This document shows positions 54,973 through 63,925 of a DNA stretch of 64,000 bases, one piece after another. Within the stretch, counting starts at the first letter, position 1. Every line of letters starts with the position of its first letter. The position numbers and the translations under genes are program-made. The notes under the pieces are model-generated. The model was given only the letters and a program-made list of their open reading frames with translations, was not told the origin of the DNA and ran no database searches. The DNA comes from KBS-96 sp963722585 (lineage in GTDB: Bacteria > Acidobacteriota > Terriglobia > Bryobacterales > Bryobacteraceae), in the NCBI GenBank assembly GCA_963722585.1, contig CAVRNU010000008.1, positions 1 through 64,000 of the forward strand, written 5' to 3'.

Positions 54973-55315
54973 ATGGGATCTCGCAGAAAATTCACCAAGG
55001 ATTTCAAGCAGACGGCGGTACGCCGCCTGAACAAATGGACAGAGCGTGGCCGAGGTGGCACGCGCCCTGGAGGTCAATCCCAGTGATCTGCACCGCTGGC
55101 GGCGCGAATTGCAGGAACACGGCGAGCACGCGTTCAGCGGTGTGGGCAAGAAGCGCGCCGAAGAAAGCCGGGTAGCCGAGCTGGAACGAAAGGTCGGCCA
55201 GCAGGCCATGGAGATCGATTTTTTAAAGCGAGCCTTGCAGCATGTCGAGGAGCAGCGCCTGCTGCGGGCACTGAACAACGGCGCGCTTTCTACGAGCAGG
55301 TCGAAAAAGAAGTGA
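54973..55315 (+). pseudogene. IS3-family OrfA, frameshifted
   Basis: ATG GSRRKFTKDFKQTAVRRLN, then a one-base shift, then GQSVAEVARALEVNPSDLHR ... QAMEIDFLKRALQHVEEQ. The helix-turn-helix and leucine-zipper region of OrfA are recognisable. It ends in GAAAAAG AAG TGA, a plausible -1 slippage site into OrfB. The break in the N-terminal part may inactivate it. Confidence 0.75.
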
Positions 55316-56166
55316 AGACCGAGACCCGGTTGAGCGTGATCCGCATGTGTGAAGTGGCCGGATTCAGCCGCGCGGGCTACTACCGTTTTCTGGACCCGGA
55401 GAAGCCCGGGCCGGCGGATATGGACTTGCGCGACGAGATGCAGAAGATCGCGCTGGAGTGGCCGAGCTATGGCAGCCGACGCATTACACAGGAGCTGAAG
55501 GCCCGCGGCTGGGAGGTTAATCGCAAACGAGTGCAGCGGCTGATGCGGAAAGACAATCTGCTGTGCGTGGTAAAGCGGAAGTTCGTGGTGACGACCGACT
55601 CGGCACACGGGCTGAAGATCTATCCGAACCTGGGGGGATCGATGATCCTCACCGACGTGGATCAGTTATGGGTGGCGGACATCACATACATCCGGCTGGA
55701 GGAGGAGTTCGTTTACCTGGCGGTCATTCTGGATGCGTATTCGCGGCGCGTGATCGGATGGCACCTGAGCGAGGGGCTGGACGATTCGTTGACGCTGACG
55801 GCGCTGCGCCTGGCGCTGGAGCGGAGAGTGGTGCGGCCCGGATTGGTGCATCATTCGGACCGTGGGGTGCAGTATGCCAGCGGCGAGTACACGGACCTGC
55901 TGAGAGAGAAGGGCATCGACATCAGCATGAGTCGCAAGGGGAACCCTTGGGACAATGCGGCCTGTGAGTCATTCATGAAGACGCTGAAATACGAAGAGGT
56001 ATACCGAACCGAATATCGGAATTTGATCGACGCCCGCGCGCGCATCGGCGAGTTTTTGGAGAAGGTGTACAACGAAAAGCGGTTGCACTCGGCACTGGAC
56101 TACCGTTCGCCGGCGCAGTTTGAGAGCAGGCTGGGGCCGCGGCCAGCCGCGAGGATATCGGCATGA
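55312..56166 (+). CDS. IS3-family transposase OrfB
   Basis: 284 residues with the rve integrase core: LWVADITYIR (first Asp), HHSDRGVQYASGEYT (second Asp) and NPWDNAACESFMKTLK (Glu), the DDE of the family. In the -1 frame the reading extends upstream as RAFYEQVEKEVKTETRLSVI, so a fused OrfAB is expected. Confidence 0.92.
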   Translation: MKTETRLSVIRMCEVAGFSRAGYYRFLDPEKPGPADMDLRDEMQKIALEWPSYGSRRITQELKARGWEVNRKRVQRLMRKDNLLCVVKRKFVVTTDSAHGLKIYPNLGGSMILTDVDQLWVADITYIRLEEEFVYLAVILDAYSRRVIGWHLSEGLDDSLTLTALRLALERRVVRPGLVHHSDRGVQYASGEYTDLLREKGIDISMSRKGNPWDNAACESFMKTLKYEEVYRTEYRNLIDARARIGEFLEKVYNEKRLHSALDYRSPAQFESRLGPRPAARISA

Positions 56167-56198
56167 AGATTCCACACAGGAGCGAGGGGCGGGAGCAA

Positions 56199-57143
56199 TC
56201 ACCAATCCTGAAGCGAACGATCGTGCCGGGGAAAAGCAGCGGCATCGAGCTCGTTCGCGGCACGCGCGAGGGTGCGGCTGAGATAGTCTTCGGGTTGCGA
56301 GTGGCGGCGCGGAAAACCCGGACTGCCGGCGCGCAGAATGGCCGCGATTTGTGGAGCGGCCATTCCACGGCGCAGCAGTTCCTTGGTGATCCATTTATCG
56401 ACAATGCTCCAATCCGGTTGGGAGAAGCGTTCGACAATCCGCAGACGGTGCAACCATTCGGCATAGATGTGAGCCTCCCTGGCGGACGCCACCGTGTCGG
56501 CGTGCGTGATCGGCGAGTGTGCCCGCTGCGATGGGCCAGACCAACCGCCTTGGGCGGCGTGGAGCAAAGCGGCAGCTTGCGCTACCAAGCCAGCATGAGC
56601 CTGCAGCACCTTGACCCACGGAGCGTGACCGTATGCGTTGCGCCGCTGCGGCTTCTGGTTGGTGAAGCCGGCCAAGCGGCCCAGATGACGCCAATCGGTG
56701 CTGGCCAAATCGCCGCCGTAGCGCTGGGCCAATTGCTTCCCGATCAAGGTGGCCACGGCCGGTTCCACAGGTGTGGTGCTGACGTGCATCCAGACCTGAA
56801 GATGGCCGGGACTGGTCTGGAGCACGACACAGGGCGCGAGACCGTCGGCCCGCATGGTATCGACCACCTCGGGGCCGCTGTGATCCAGGTCCACCAGGAT
56901 ATAGCCGGGATTGCGGTTCTCGGCGTAGGGCTGCATGTACACGTCGCAGCCTTCGCGGTTGCGCACGCGCAGGAACCGCAGTGTGGCGGGATGGGCGAGT
57001 TGGGCCGCGGTCCACAGGCGCTCTCCCGGGAAAGCTCTTCGGGTCTGATAGTGAATCAGACGGATCAGGTAGAGCTCGTGAGGCATGGCTGCGATCTGGC
57101 GGCGCACGGCCCGCAAGGTCAGATTGAGTCCATGATCGAACAT
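56199..57143 (-). CDS. RepB-type primase-like passenger gene
   Basis: 314 residues, opposite to the transposase and inside the same inverted repeats. The segment GYILVDLDHSGPEVVDTMRA then PCVVLQTSPGHLQVWMHVST followed by YGGDLASTDWRHLGRLAG is typical of the archaeo-eukaryotic-primase-like RepB/MobA domain (DLD with a later SxxH). The C-terminal region is helical. It might help replication of the transposing DNA; this is inference. A frame on the other strand covering it is antisense. Confidence 0.65.
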   Translation of the reverse strand: MFDHGLNLTLRAVRRQIAAMPHELYLIRLIHYQTRRAFPGERLWTAAQLAHPATLRFLRVRNREGCDVYMQPYAENRNPGYILVDLDHSGPEVVDTMRADGLAPCVVLQTSPGHLQVWMHVSTTPVEPAVATLIGKQLAQRYGGDLASTDWRHLGRLAGFTNQKPQRRNAYGHAPWVKVLQAHAGLVAQAAALLHAAQGGWSGPSQRAHSPITHADTVASAREAHIYAEWLHRLRIVERFSQPDWSIVDKWITKELLRRGMAAPQIAAILRAGSPGFPRRHSQPEDYLSRTLARAANELDAAAFPRHDRSLQDW

Positions 57144-57179
57144 GGACCCAATTCTGGAATCGAAGGAACCCGCCGTACA

Positions 57180-58496
57180 ATGAAATCTCAGCGGACGGCG
57201 AACAGTGGGTTAACTGGTTGTCTCAGCCTTGGGGTCCACCGCAAGGGACTCAGAGAGAAGCACGGGAAATGGGAGTATCGGTTCCGACTGAAAGACCGGC
57301 TTTACTCACATGTCACCGATTTCGAGGCCGTGCCCGAAAACGTTCTCCAGGCGCAGGCGCAGAGAGCTGCGCATATTGAGCAAGTGAAAGCTGGCAAGAC
57401 GGTGATTAAGCGGACCAATGTGACGATTCACGAAGGCGTTTCACATTTCATGCGTTGGTACGTGAGCGAGCACCCAAGGGGCGGCAAATGCAAATGGGCG
57501 CATGCCCTTATGTCCTCTTTTCAGTATTACTTCGAGCAGCAGAGATGCTCGCTTCACGACATAGGGCCGGCAGAACTGGAAGCCTTCAAGATGTGGCGCC
57601 GTGAGAACGACATTCACAACAACACGCTACACAAACAACTGCTCTTGATGCGCAAGTTCTTTCAGCACGCGCGGAAGCATGGTTGGATCAACGGAGATCC
57701 CTTTGCGCGAGGCGAAGATGTCGAAGTGAAAATCCCGAGTGAGCAGGATTCCGATGCGATGCACGTCCTCTCACCACAAGAAGAGGAACGGTATCTCAGA
57801 GCCGCCAGGCAAGAATGTGCTGACCTTTACGACGTTGCCGTAATCATGTTGGAACAGGGACCGCGCCCTGAGGAAGTGATGTCGTTGCAACAGGTCCATG
57901 TGGATCTTTTCAATCGCCACTTCACGATCTGGGACAACACCGCCGAAGGCAAATCAAGAAATGCTCATCGCAAACTAAAGATGACCGACAGAGCATTTTA
58001 CGTGTTCGCGCGCCGGTTGTCTACGCCCGGAGTCTGGGTCTTTCCGTCTCCGAAAAACGATGGGCCGCGGACGACACTCCAAAAAGCACACACGACCGCA
58101 ACTCGTGGGAGGCTGAACAAACAGGGCAAATTTGAGGGAGGCTGTGGAGTCGAGTGTCGCCTCTATGATATGCGGCACACCTTCGCCACACGCTTTGCGC
58201 TGGCCGGCGGCCTACTACCGGTATTGTCGAAAATTCTCGGACACGCCGACCTCAGCATGCTCAACAAATACGTACATCCTTCGCAAGCGGACATGGACCG
58301 TGCGATGGAATGGTACACGAGAACTCACTCTATGGAGCCCCAGGTACTCCAGGAAATGCTCGTCGAGTTCGAGAACAGGGATGCTTCAATTCAGCAGTGG
58401 CCCGGGCCACTTTTCGGGCCACTAAGAGGCTCAAAAGTGGCCCAAACACGTCCAACTCGGTCGAAAATGCAACCTCGTGAGGCGCAAGCTGGATGA
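57180..58496 (+). CDS. int: Tyrosine recombinase (integrase)
   Basis: Site-specific recombinase of the integrative element. The catalytic set is complete: GPRPEEVMSL (Arg), DMRHTFATRFAL (His-x-x-Arg), LGHADLSMLNKYVHPS (His and Tyr). The arm-binding start reads RKGLREKHGKWEYRFRLKDR. The first ~20 codons, including the ATG, come from the right end of the IS3-family element, so the natural start was displaced. The gene ends 44 bases before the 3' end of tRNA-Arg, the usual place for an integrase of a tRNA-targeting element. Confidence 0.9.
   Translation: MKSQRTANSGLTGCLSLGVHRKGLREKHGKWEYRFRLKDRLYSHVTDFEAVPENVLQAQAQRAAHIEQVKAGKTVIKRTNVTIHEGVSHFMRWYVSEHPRGGKCKWAHALMSSFQYYFEQQRCSLHDIGPAELEAFKMWRRENDIHNNTLHKQLLLMRKFFQHARKHGWINGDPFARGEDVEVKIPSEQDSDAMHVLSPQEEERYLRAARQECADLYDVAVIMLEQGPRPEEVMSLQQVHVDLFNRHFTIWDNTAEGKSRNAHRKLKMTDRAFYVFARRLSTPGVWVFPSPKNDGPRTTLQKAHTTATRGRLNKQGKFEGGCGVECRLYDMRHTFATRFALAGGLLPVLSKILGHADLSMLNKYVHPSQADMDRAMEWYTRTHSMEPQVLQEMLVEFENRDASIQQWPGPLFGPLRGSKVAQTRPTRSKMQPREAQAG
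58397..58443. repeat. Four GTGGCCC words, candidate integrase binding sites
   Basis: GTGGCCC or its complement occurs at 58397, 58404, 58416 and 58437, including a perfect GGGCCACTTTT-N18-AAAAGTGGCCC inverted repeat (58404-58443). It lies inside the integrase 3' end, about 100 bases from the tRNA end. Confidence 0.4.
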
Positions 58497-58538
58497 AAGG
58501 TAAATGATTGATTTATGATAAACTTACTCTCAAGAATT

Positions 58539-58558
58539 TTGGTACGCCCGGTAGGATT
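58539..58558 (+). repeat. Candidate right attachment site (tRNA-Arg 3' end)
   Basis: TTGGTACGCCCGGTAGGATT is the complement of the tRNA acceptor end plus part of the T arm, and matches 20936-20955 at 18 of 20 bases. Confidence 0.55.
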
Positions 58559-58617
58559 CGAACCTACGACCTTTTGCTCCGGAGGCAAACGCTCTATCCA
58601 GGCTGAGCTACGGGCGC
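58540..58617 (-). tRNA. tRNA-Arg (anticodon CCG), CCA encoded
   Basis: All arms fold: acceptor GCGCCCG/CGGGCGT (with one G-U), D stem GCTC/GAGC, anticodon stem TTTGC/GCAAA with loop CTCCGGA (anticodon CCG, reads CGG), T stem GTAGG/CCTAC around TTCGAAT, then ACCA. Its 3' end faces the integrase gene. Confidence 0.93.
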
Positions 58618-58640
58618 ATGCGTGGTGCCTTCAGGATAGC

Positions 58641-59224
58641 TTATTGCTTGTGGGCAACGACCTCGCGGCGGGCGGCGCCGGCGCCCTGGCGGTGGTTGGC
58701 GCTCAGCAAAAGCTCGATCCGCTTTCGGATCACGTCCTCCTTGTACGATTCCTCATCGCCGAGAGGCGGCGTCTGGTAGTGAATCATTCCTTCTCGGTCG
58801 ATTAGAATTAATTGCGGAACAACGAAGCGCTCGACTGCGGAAAGACCAAGAAAGGCTAAGACCTGGTCGCGCGTGGTCCAACCCACCGGGAATTGGGTCT
58901 GCTGTTCTTTTGCGAAGTTCGAGACGAGCAGATCGGAGTTGTCGTTGAAAGCTACGTCGACGGCTTGAAAACCCTTGGCGCCATAATCGTTCTGAAACCG
59001 GCTCATCACATGAGCAGCGGCCTGGCAATGCGGGCATGTCGTGATAGATGAATTCAAGCGCAACGACCTTGCCTCTCAATTGACTTAAGTAGCCTTTGGC
59101 CCTCGCCGGGAACCGTGTAAGCAACTTCGGGGGCTTTGCGAATGGCGGGCGCAAGAGTGTCTTCGCCAAACGAGGCGGAAGCGAATGCCAGCACACTCAG
59201 CGCGCCAAGCAGCAGTGTTCTCAC
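58641..59224 (-). pseudogene. Secreted thioredoxin-like protein, two frameshifts
   Basis: GTG start after AGGAG with a signal peptide (LLLGALSVLAFASASFG). The frame shifts once to LSQLRGKVVALEFIY and once more to TTCPHCQAAAHVMSRF (redox CPHC), then runs to TAA as a TlpA/AhpC-like domain (FPVGWTTRDQVLAFLGLSAV; PQLILIDREGMIHYQTPP). The joined protein would be about 193 residues and periplasmic. As given it cannot be made in one piece. Confidence 0.75.
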
Positions 59225-59320
59225 CAATCAGTACTCCTAAATTTTCAGTGTATCGGATTCAAGCCAGGCCTGCCAGCAAGCCTCAAGATTGTACGTTTTA
59301 CACTTAAGGCAGACCTTCCC

Positions 59321-60319
59321 GTGTTCTCCATCCGAAATCTATTGCTCCGGCACGGCTATGCGTTTCTGTTCTGCTACATCTTTGCAGTACAGGTGGGGAC
59401 GCCAATTCCAGCGGACCCGCTTCTGCTGGTAATGGGCGCTCTCGCCGGAGATCACCTTTACAAGTTCTGGCCGTCTCTCGCGATGGCCGTGATAGCGGCT
59501 ATGACAGGCGATTACATCTGGTACGAATTGGGCCGCAAGCGAGGGCGGCGAATACTCTCATTGCTTTGTAAGCTCTCCATTGAACCAGACAACTGCGTGA
59601 GAAAGACGGAAACCGCATTTGGCAAAAGGGGAGCGGGTGCCCTGGTGTTTGCCAAGTTCGTACCTGGCATGGGCCTGGTCTCGATGCCTCTAGCGGGAAT
59701 GGTGGGCATGCCGCGCTGGCATTTCCTGCTGGCGGACGCCGCGGGATCGTTTTTGTGGAGCGCCACGTATCTCACGGCCGGCTGGGTGTTGTACCGGCAG
59801 GTAGACGCCGCCATTCTGTTTCTCGGACTGCTCGGACGCCGGGCGGGATTGGTGGTGGTCTCCCTGATTGCAGCCTATCTGGTGTTCAAATACTTCCAGC
59901 GCTGGCGATTTGTCCGCGAGTTGCGAATCAATCGCATCGCTCCAGAAGATTTAAGAGAGATGCTCAATGCGGGTAAGTCCGTCACCGTAATTGATCTGCG
60001 GCATCCGGCAGAGATTGAGCGAGACGGAATGAAGCTGCCAGGCGCGCTGATTATGAGGCCTGAGGATCTCCGATCGCGGTCGGGCGAGATTCCGCGCGAG
60101 CAGGAAATTATTCTCTATTGCACTTGACCGAACGAAGCCACGAGCGCCCGTGTGGCGCTGCAATTAAGAAAGGCAGGAATCCGGCACGTCAGACCGCTAG
60201 AGGGCGGGCTTGATGCCTGGCGAGCACAGGGCTATCCGCTGGAGGCTGTCACGCCTCCCGGCCGGGACGAGGCGCTGGCGACACGATCGGAAGCCGCCGA
60301 TGCTCCGCTCGATTTGTAA
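59321..60319 (+). CDS. DedA-family membrane protein fused to a rhodanese domain, with in-frame UGA
   Basis: 332 codons plus stop. The DedA part (about 1-200) has GYAFLFCYIFAVQVGTPIPA, the F/Y-x-x-x-R-F-x-P-like segment GALVFAKFVPGMGLVSMPLA and several membrane helices. A cytosolic rhodanese domain follows (IAPEDLREMLNAGKSVTVID, LRHPAEIE). The frame meets TGA at 60125-60127 at YCT(TGA)PNEATSARVAL, where relatives have Cys, then stays open to TAA 60317 with the normal rhodanese end (LEGGLDAWRAQGYPLEA). A 6-bp hairpin lies 16-32 bases after the UGA. Either a nonsense or sequencing change, or a selenocysteine codon. Without read-through the product ends at 60127. Confidence 0.75.
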
Positions 60320-60344
60320 CAATCGAGAGTGCCGCACTTATCCG

Positions 60345-61610
60345 CTATTGCTTGTCCAGGAGGCGGCGCCAATCCTCTTCGCGGGGAATGCCTTCCACAC
60401 TCGTCACGAAGAGTCCGCTCCTGCGTTCGACAAAGTAGCCGATCTCGCTTGTTCCGGCAAACAGAGTTGAAGTTTGCGACGTGGCGTCGCAATGCTTCCA
60501 TTTTTTGCGCAAAGCGCTGGAATAAGCCGAGAAGTAATCCGCGGCGGCAGTCTCCGAATCCCATTCCGAGGCATATTCGAGAACCGGCCGCCTGTGCCGT
60601 TTTCCAACCTCGACGATGCGGTACTCGCCGCCTCGCGCGTGAGGTGAGAGCCGCTCGGCGTTAGATTTTCCGGTGAACTGCCACAACAGCATCCGCTGAT
60701 CAAACTCCCCCAACGATCCGCTCGCGAGCTCGCGACGCCCACCCTCAAACGACGGGTTTGGGGGATCGGGATGAGTTGGTTTCACGTGAGCAAAGTACAG
60801 ATCGGGGTGGTAAATTTGGGCGGAATCGAGCGGAGCGTCGGTGAATACAACGTCAAAGGCCTTCCTGCCGAGTTTCAGGTACAAGGTGTTGAAGAACCGC
60901 GTGCCTTCGGTGTAGGGGAAAAGCAATGATTGCTGAATATAAAGGGGAGAAGAATTCAACACGGGGTACTCGTCCGAAGACGAATCGGCAGACTTGATAA
61001 CCGTGTCAAGCTGGGCGTTGCTAGGCGGTCCATTGAATCCTTCCTGACGTCTCTGATAGGCCAGCATCACCCATGAAGCCTGACCCTCTACTACGGCGGT
61101 ATGCGCCAGGTTTTCGTCGTCGTCCCCTTCGTCGTTGTCCACGTATTTTTCCAGATTGAAATGCTGGTCCGCCAATGCGTGAGTCAGTTCGTGCGCGAGT
61201 GTTGTTTCTTCCGAGCTGAAGGAGGCGACATCGAGAAGGAAGAGCTTCTTCTCCTGGTAGTCGTAGAATGCGGCGGCTTGTTCGGTGAGCAGGTCTACGG
61301 TCGACTTTCTGAGGTCGAAATCCTCCGGGACGAGGCCGAACAGTTTGAGCGTGAGCTCATCCGCGTAGATCTCTTTCGGCTTCAAAGTTTGCTTGATCCG
61401 ATGCGCCAAGAATTTTCGGAGCTGCGCCTGTGACATCCGGCCATAGGGGACTTCGTGCTTCTCGTCTAGGCCAGTAATATCGGCTAACGTTTTAACAATG
61501 CCGTTGATCTGGTTGAAGACCGGGTCTGTGGTTGCGGCTTGGCGGGATGAATAGCAATAGAGAAGTAAGGGGGCGAGTATCGCGAGAACCAAAGATCGTC
61601 GGAGCATCAA
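60345..61610 (-). CDS. Lipoprotein-like or secreted metalloprotease (gluzincin type)
   Basis: 421 residues: hydrophobic N-terminus (VLAILAPLLLYCYS), a pro-like region, and the zinc motif LAHELTHALADQH (HExxH) near residue 140, followed by an acidic loop (DNDEGDDDEN) and VVEGQASWVMLAYQ, whose Glu is the likely third zinc ligand. Found in Acidobacteria as a predicted peptidase. Substrate unknown; likely periplasmic. Confidence 0.75.
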   Translation of the reverse strand: MMLRRSLVLAILAPLLLYCYSSRQAATTDPVFNQINGIVKTLADITGLDEKHEVPYGRMSQAQLRKFLAHRIKQTLKPKEIYADELTLKLFGLVPEDFDLRKSTVDLLTEQAAAFYDYQEKKLFLLDVASFSSEETTLAHELTHALADQHFNLEKYVDNDEGDDDENLAHTAVVEGQASWVMLAYQRRQEGFNGPPSNAQLDTVIKSADSSSDEYPVLNSSPLYIQQSLLFPYTEGTRFFNTLYLKLGRKAFDVVFTDAPLDSAQIYHPDLYFAHVKPTHPDPPNPSFEGGRRELASGSLGEFDQRMLLWQFTGKSNAERLSPHARGGEYRIVEVGKRHRRPVLEYASEWDSETAAADYFSAYSSALRKKWKHCDATSQTSTLFAGTSEIGYFVERRSGLFVTSVEGIPREEDWRRLLDKQ

Positions 61611-61686
61611 GCTGGGCGGCAGCGCCGCTATTCCAAGACTACAAGGCTGAGAAGCTGAAATTGCGGCGAACTTTGGATTAGAGCGC

Positions 61687-62757
61687 CTAAGATTCTTCCG
61701 TCTGCTCGACCAACCGCTCGACGTTCACCGAATATAAGCACGATTTACCCTCGCGATCACTTTGAAAATACACGCGCTGGCTGTTAGGCGAAAATACGGG
61801 AGAAACAGATTCAGCGTTTGTCGCCCTGTGTTCGCACAGGACCATCTCTCTTTGCGCGCTGCGAAGAAGAAGGACAACCTCGGGCTGTGCTTTGCTACGG
61901 CTAGCTCCCACAAAAACCGACCCATCGCCGTTCGGCGCGAACGAAGCAAATTGACTCGTCTCGGTAACAATATGTTCGGGACTGCCGTCGAGACATACCT
62001 CGCGAAGCTCAGAGGCGACATAGGCTTTCAGGTCGACTTGGCGCAGGAAGAGCACAGCTTGGCCATCGGGGCGCCAATACGGGTATGAAATGTTGCCTTT
62101 CGCAAGGAGCCGCGGCTTATCGCCGGAAAAAGAGGCGAACCAGAACTCGTTATCGTTTTCCGCTTCCTGGCGGGCAAAAACGCAACTGTTTCCGAGCGGG
62201 CTTACAAGGCCTCGGGATGATACGTGGTCGGCAAGAGCGATGGTTTGACCGGGAGTCCACTTGCTCAATTTGCCGCCGCTACGGAAAACCAGGGCGTTTC
62301 CCTGGCCCGCGATGTGATAGTCCGCTACTTCTTCGAGCACCATTCGCGGCTTTCCGCGCCGTAGATCGATGGCTTTGAGCGATCCATCGTCGAGGTAGTA
62401 TAACTCGCGCTCCCGCGAATCGAGGCAAAGCGACCGCAGAGCCAGCCGCTTGGTCTCCACGAGTCGAGTGATGATGCCTGATTTCAGATTGGCTCGGCAA
62501 GGGTCAAAGACTCCTGCACGATCGCTAGAGAACACGAGGAACCCTTCGCGGCTGGAGACAAAACGGTTCCCTGGTTCGGGGAGCAAGCTTTGATGGCTAG
62601 GTGGAGTTAACCTAACTACCGGGTTCTCTGTGACGCTGTCCGCAAAACGGAAGAACTCGCCGTGAGTTTGCGATGCTGCTTGTGGTTTGCGCGCCTTCGT
62701 GGTTTGTGCAGCCAACAAAGCGCCGGGAATAAAACTTAATAGTGTGCGCCTTGTCAT
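61687..62757 (-). CDS. Secreted beta-propeller protein, oligogalacturonide lyase/TolB-like
   Basis: 356 residues starting with a twin-arginine-like MTRRTLLSFIPGALLAAQ signal. Repeated WD40/TolB-type blades are visible (VSSREGFLVFSSDRAGVFDP; SYPYWRPDGQAVLFLRQ; FSPNSQRVYFQSDREGKS). The layout resembles oligogalacturonide lyases and TolB propellers. No catalytic set could be verified. A TTG at 62796 is an alternative start. Confidence 0.75.
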   Translation of the reverse strand: MTRRTLLSFIPGALLAAQTTKARKPQAASQTHGEFFRFADSVTENPVVRLTPPSHQSLLPEPGNRFVSSREGFLVFSSDRAGVFDPCRANLKSGIITRLVETKRLALRSLCLDSRERELYYLDDGSLKAIDLRRGKPRMVLEEVADYHIAGQGNALVFRSGGKLSKWTPGQTIALADHVSSRGLVSPLGNSCVFARQEAENDNEFWFASFSGDKPRLLAKGNISYPYWRPDGQAVLFLRQVDLKAYVASELREVCLDGSPEHIVTETSQFASFAPNGDGSVFVGASRSKAQPEVVLLLRSAQREMVLCEHRATNAESVSPVFSPNSQRVYFQSDREGKSCLYSVNVERLVEQTEES

Positions 62758-62906
62758 TCTGCGAGGCAGCAGTTTAAGAGCGAGCCCAAGACCCAAAGTA
62801 CGGCCCGGACACCGCCGTTCTGCACGAGTCCCTCAGAGAAACGCAGGCTCTATCTCTTAGGTTAACCGATCAGCGAAACAATGGTTTCTGAAGGGGGCCG
62901 GCGGGA

Positions 62907-63804
62907 TCAGAGACCCAGATCGTTTTGGGAGGGTTTCGTGGGCAAAGTCAGAGGCGATTTCGCGAGATATTTGTATGGATTGACGGGCACTCCGCCCAGC
63001 CTCACCTCGTAATGCAGGTGGGGACCGGTAGCATGGCCGGTACCGCCCGACAGTCCAATGGTTTGGCCCTTGCGGACCTCGAGTCCCGGGACAACTACAA
63101 ACGCGGATAGATGGGCGTAGTAGGTCTCCATGCCATTGCCATGGTCGACGACGATCAGCTTGCCATAACCGCCCTCCCACTGCGCCCTTTCAACCACGCC
63201 ATCGGCGGCGACGTGAACCGGCGTGCCGCGGGGGGCCGCTAAATCTACTCCTGTGTGAAATGTGCCCTCTCCCGAGAACGGATCGAGGCGTCCACCGTAC
63301 GAGCTGATAAGCACCCCATTAATAGGCCACAGACTTGGCTGAGTGTTTACCTGCCACTGGTGAGGATAGCGGCGGAAGATATCCGAAACATTCGCGCAGC
63401 GTAGATAATTATAGGTCTGTATGGTGTCTTCAACCGTGGGGGTAAGACGGGTTTCGGATACCGGTTGATCGGCCGCGGCGGACTTTTGCTGGTTGAACCC
63501 GTAAGCAATTGAGACCTCGCTGGCCAGACTCTGCAGAGTCGCAAGCTGGTCGGTGCGTTGCTTCGAGACGCGCTGCAATTCCTCGTAGCGGCCCCGCAGA
63601 CGGTCGAGATCGGAGCGGAGTTCATTGTACTGCGAAACCTTCCACGTCATGCGGAGATAGCTCGACAGCAGGAAGAAGGCAACGACGCCACACACCGCTA
63701 GTGAGCCCAAGGCGTAGTAGAGAGTCCCGTAGGTGATATGAACGCGTTTCACCCTCCCGTGAAGCGAATGGGCAAGCTCTACTACGAAGAACGGCTGATT
63801 CATC
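62907..63804 (-). CDS. M23 (LytM) peptidase with coiled coil
   Basis: 298 residues: short cytosolic start, one membrane segment (LGSLAVCGVVAFFLLSSYL), a coiled coil (about 60-95, ELRSDLDRLRGRYEELQR) and the LytM domain with HTGVDLAAPRGTPV (zinc His and Asp), YAHLSAF and GPHLHYEVRLGG. All zinc ligands are present, so active cell-wall endopeptidase activity is likely. The start follows a GAGGAG site, and a promoter lies upstream. Confidence 0.9.
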
Positions 63805-63863
63805 ATCTCCTCTCGGAATGCAATCGGCGAGCCACTGCACCCGGGTAAGGTGAACAAAAGTTC

Positions 63864-63892
63864 AGGGTACCGTCAGCGTAAAAAGGTGTCAA
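63864..63892 (-). promoter_or_regulatory. Sigma-70-like promoter of the M23 gene
   Basis: On the minus strand TTGACA, 17 bases, TACCCT. Spacing is ideal; the -10 is weak. It gives a leader of about 50 bases before the M23 start. Confidence 0.55.
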
Positions 63893-63925
63893 GCGTGTTA
63901 GACGGCGCATATAAGAGCGCTTACA

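Larger units (their letters stand above)
54909..57239 (+). mobile_element. IS3-family element with a passenger primase-like gene
   Basis: Terminal inverted repeats of about 32 bp match at 27 positions (TGGACCCCA-N4-TGAGACA and CCAGTTAACCC kept on both ends). Inside are orfA, orfB and, on the opposite strand, a RepB-type primase gene. Total length is about 2.33 kb, longer than a usual IS3 element (1.2-1.5 kb). No target duplication was found at the flanks. Confidence 0.75.

Noticed and set aside
56163..58496. A long plus-strand frame of 777 codons joining the integrase to upstream sequence
   Set aside because: The first ~340 codons are antisense to the primase-like gene and cross the IS right end; only the part from 57180 reads as integrase.
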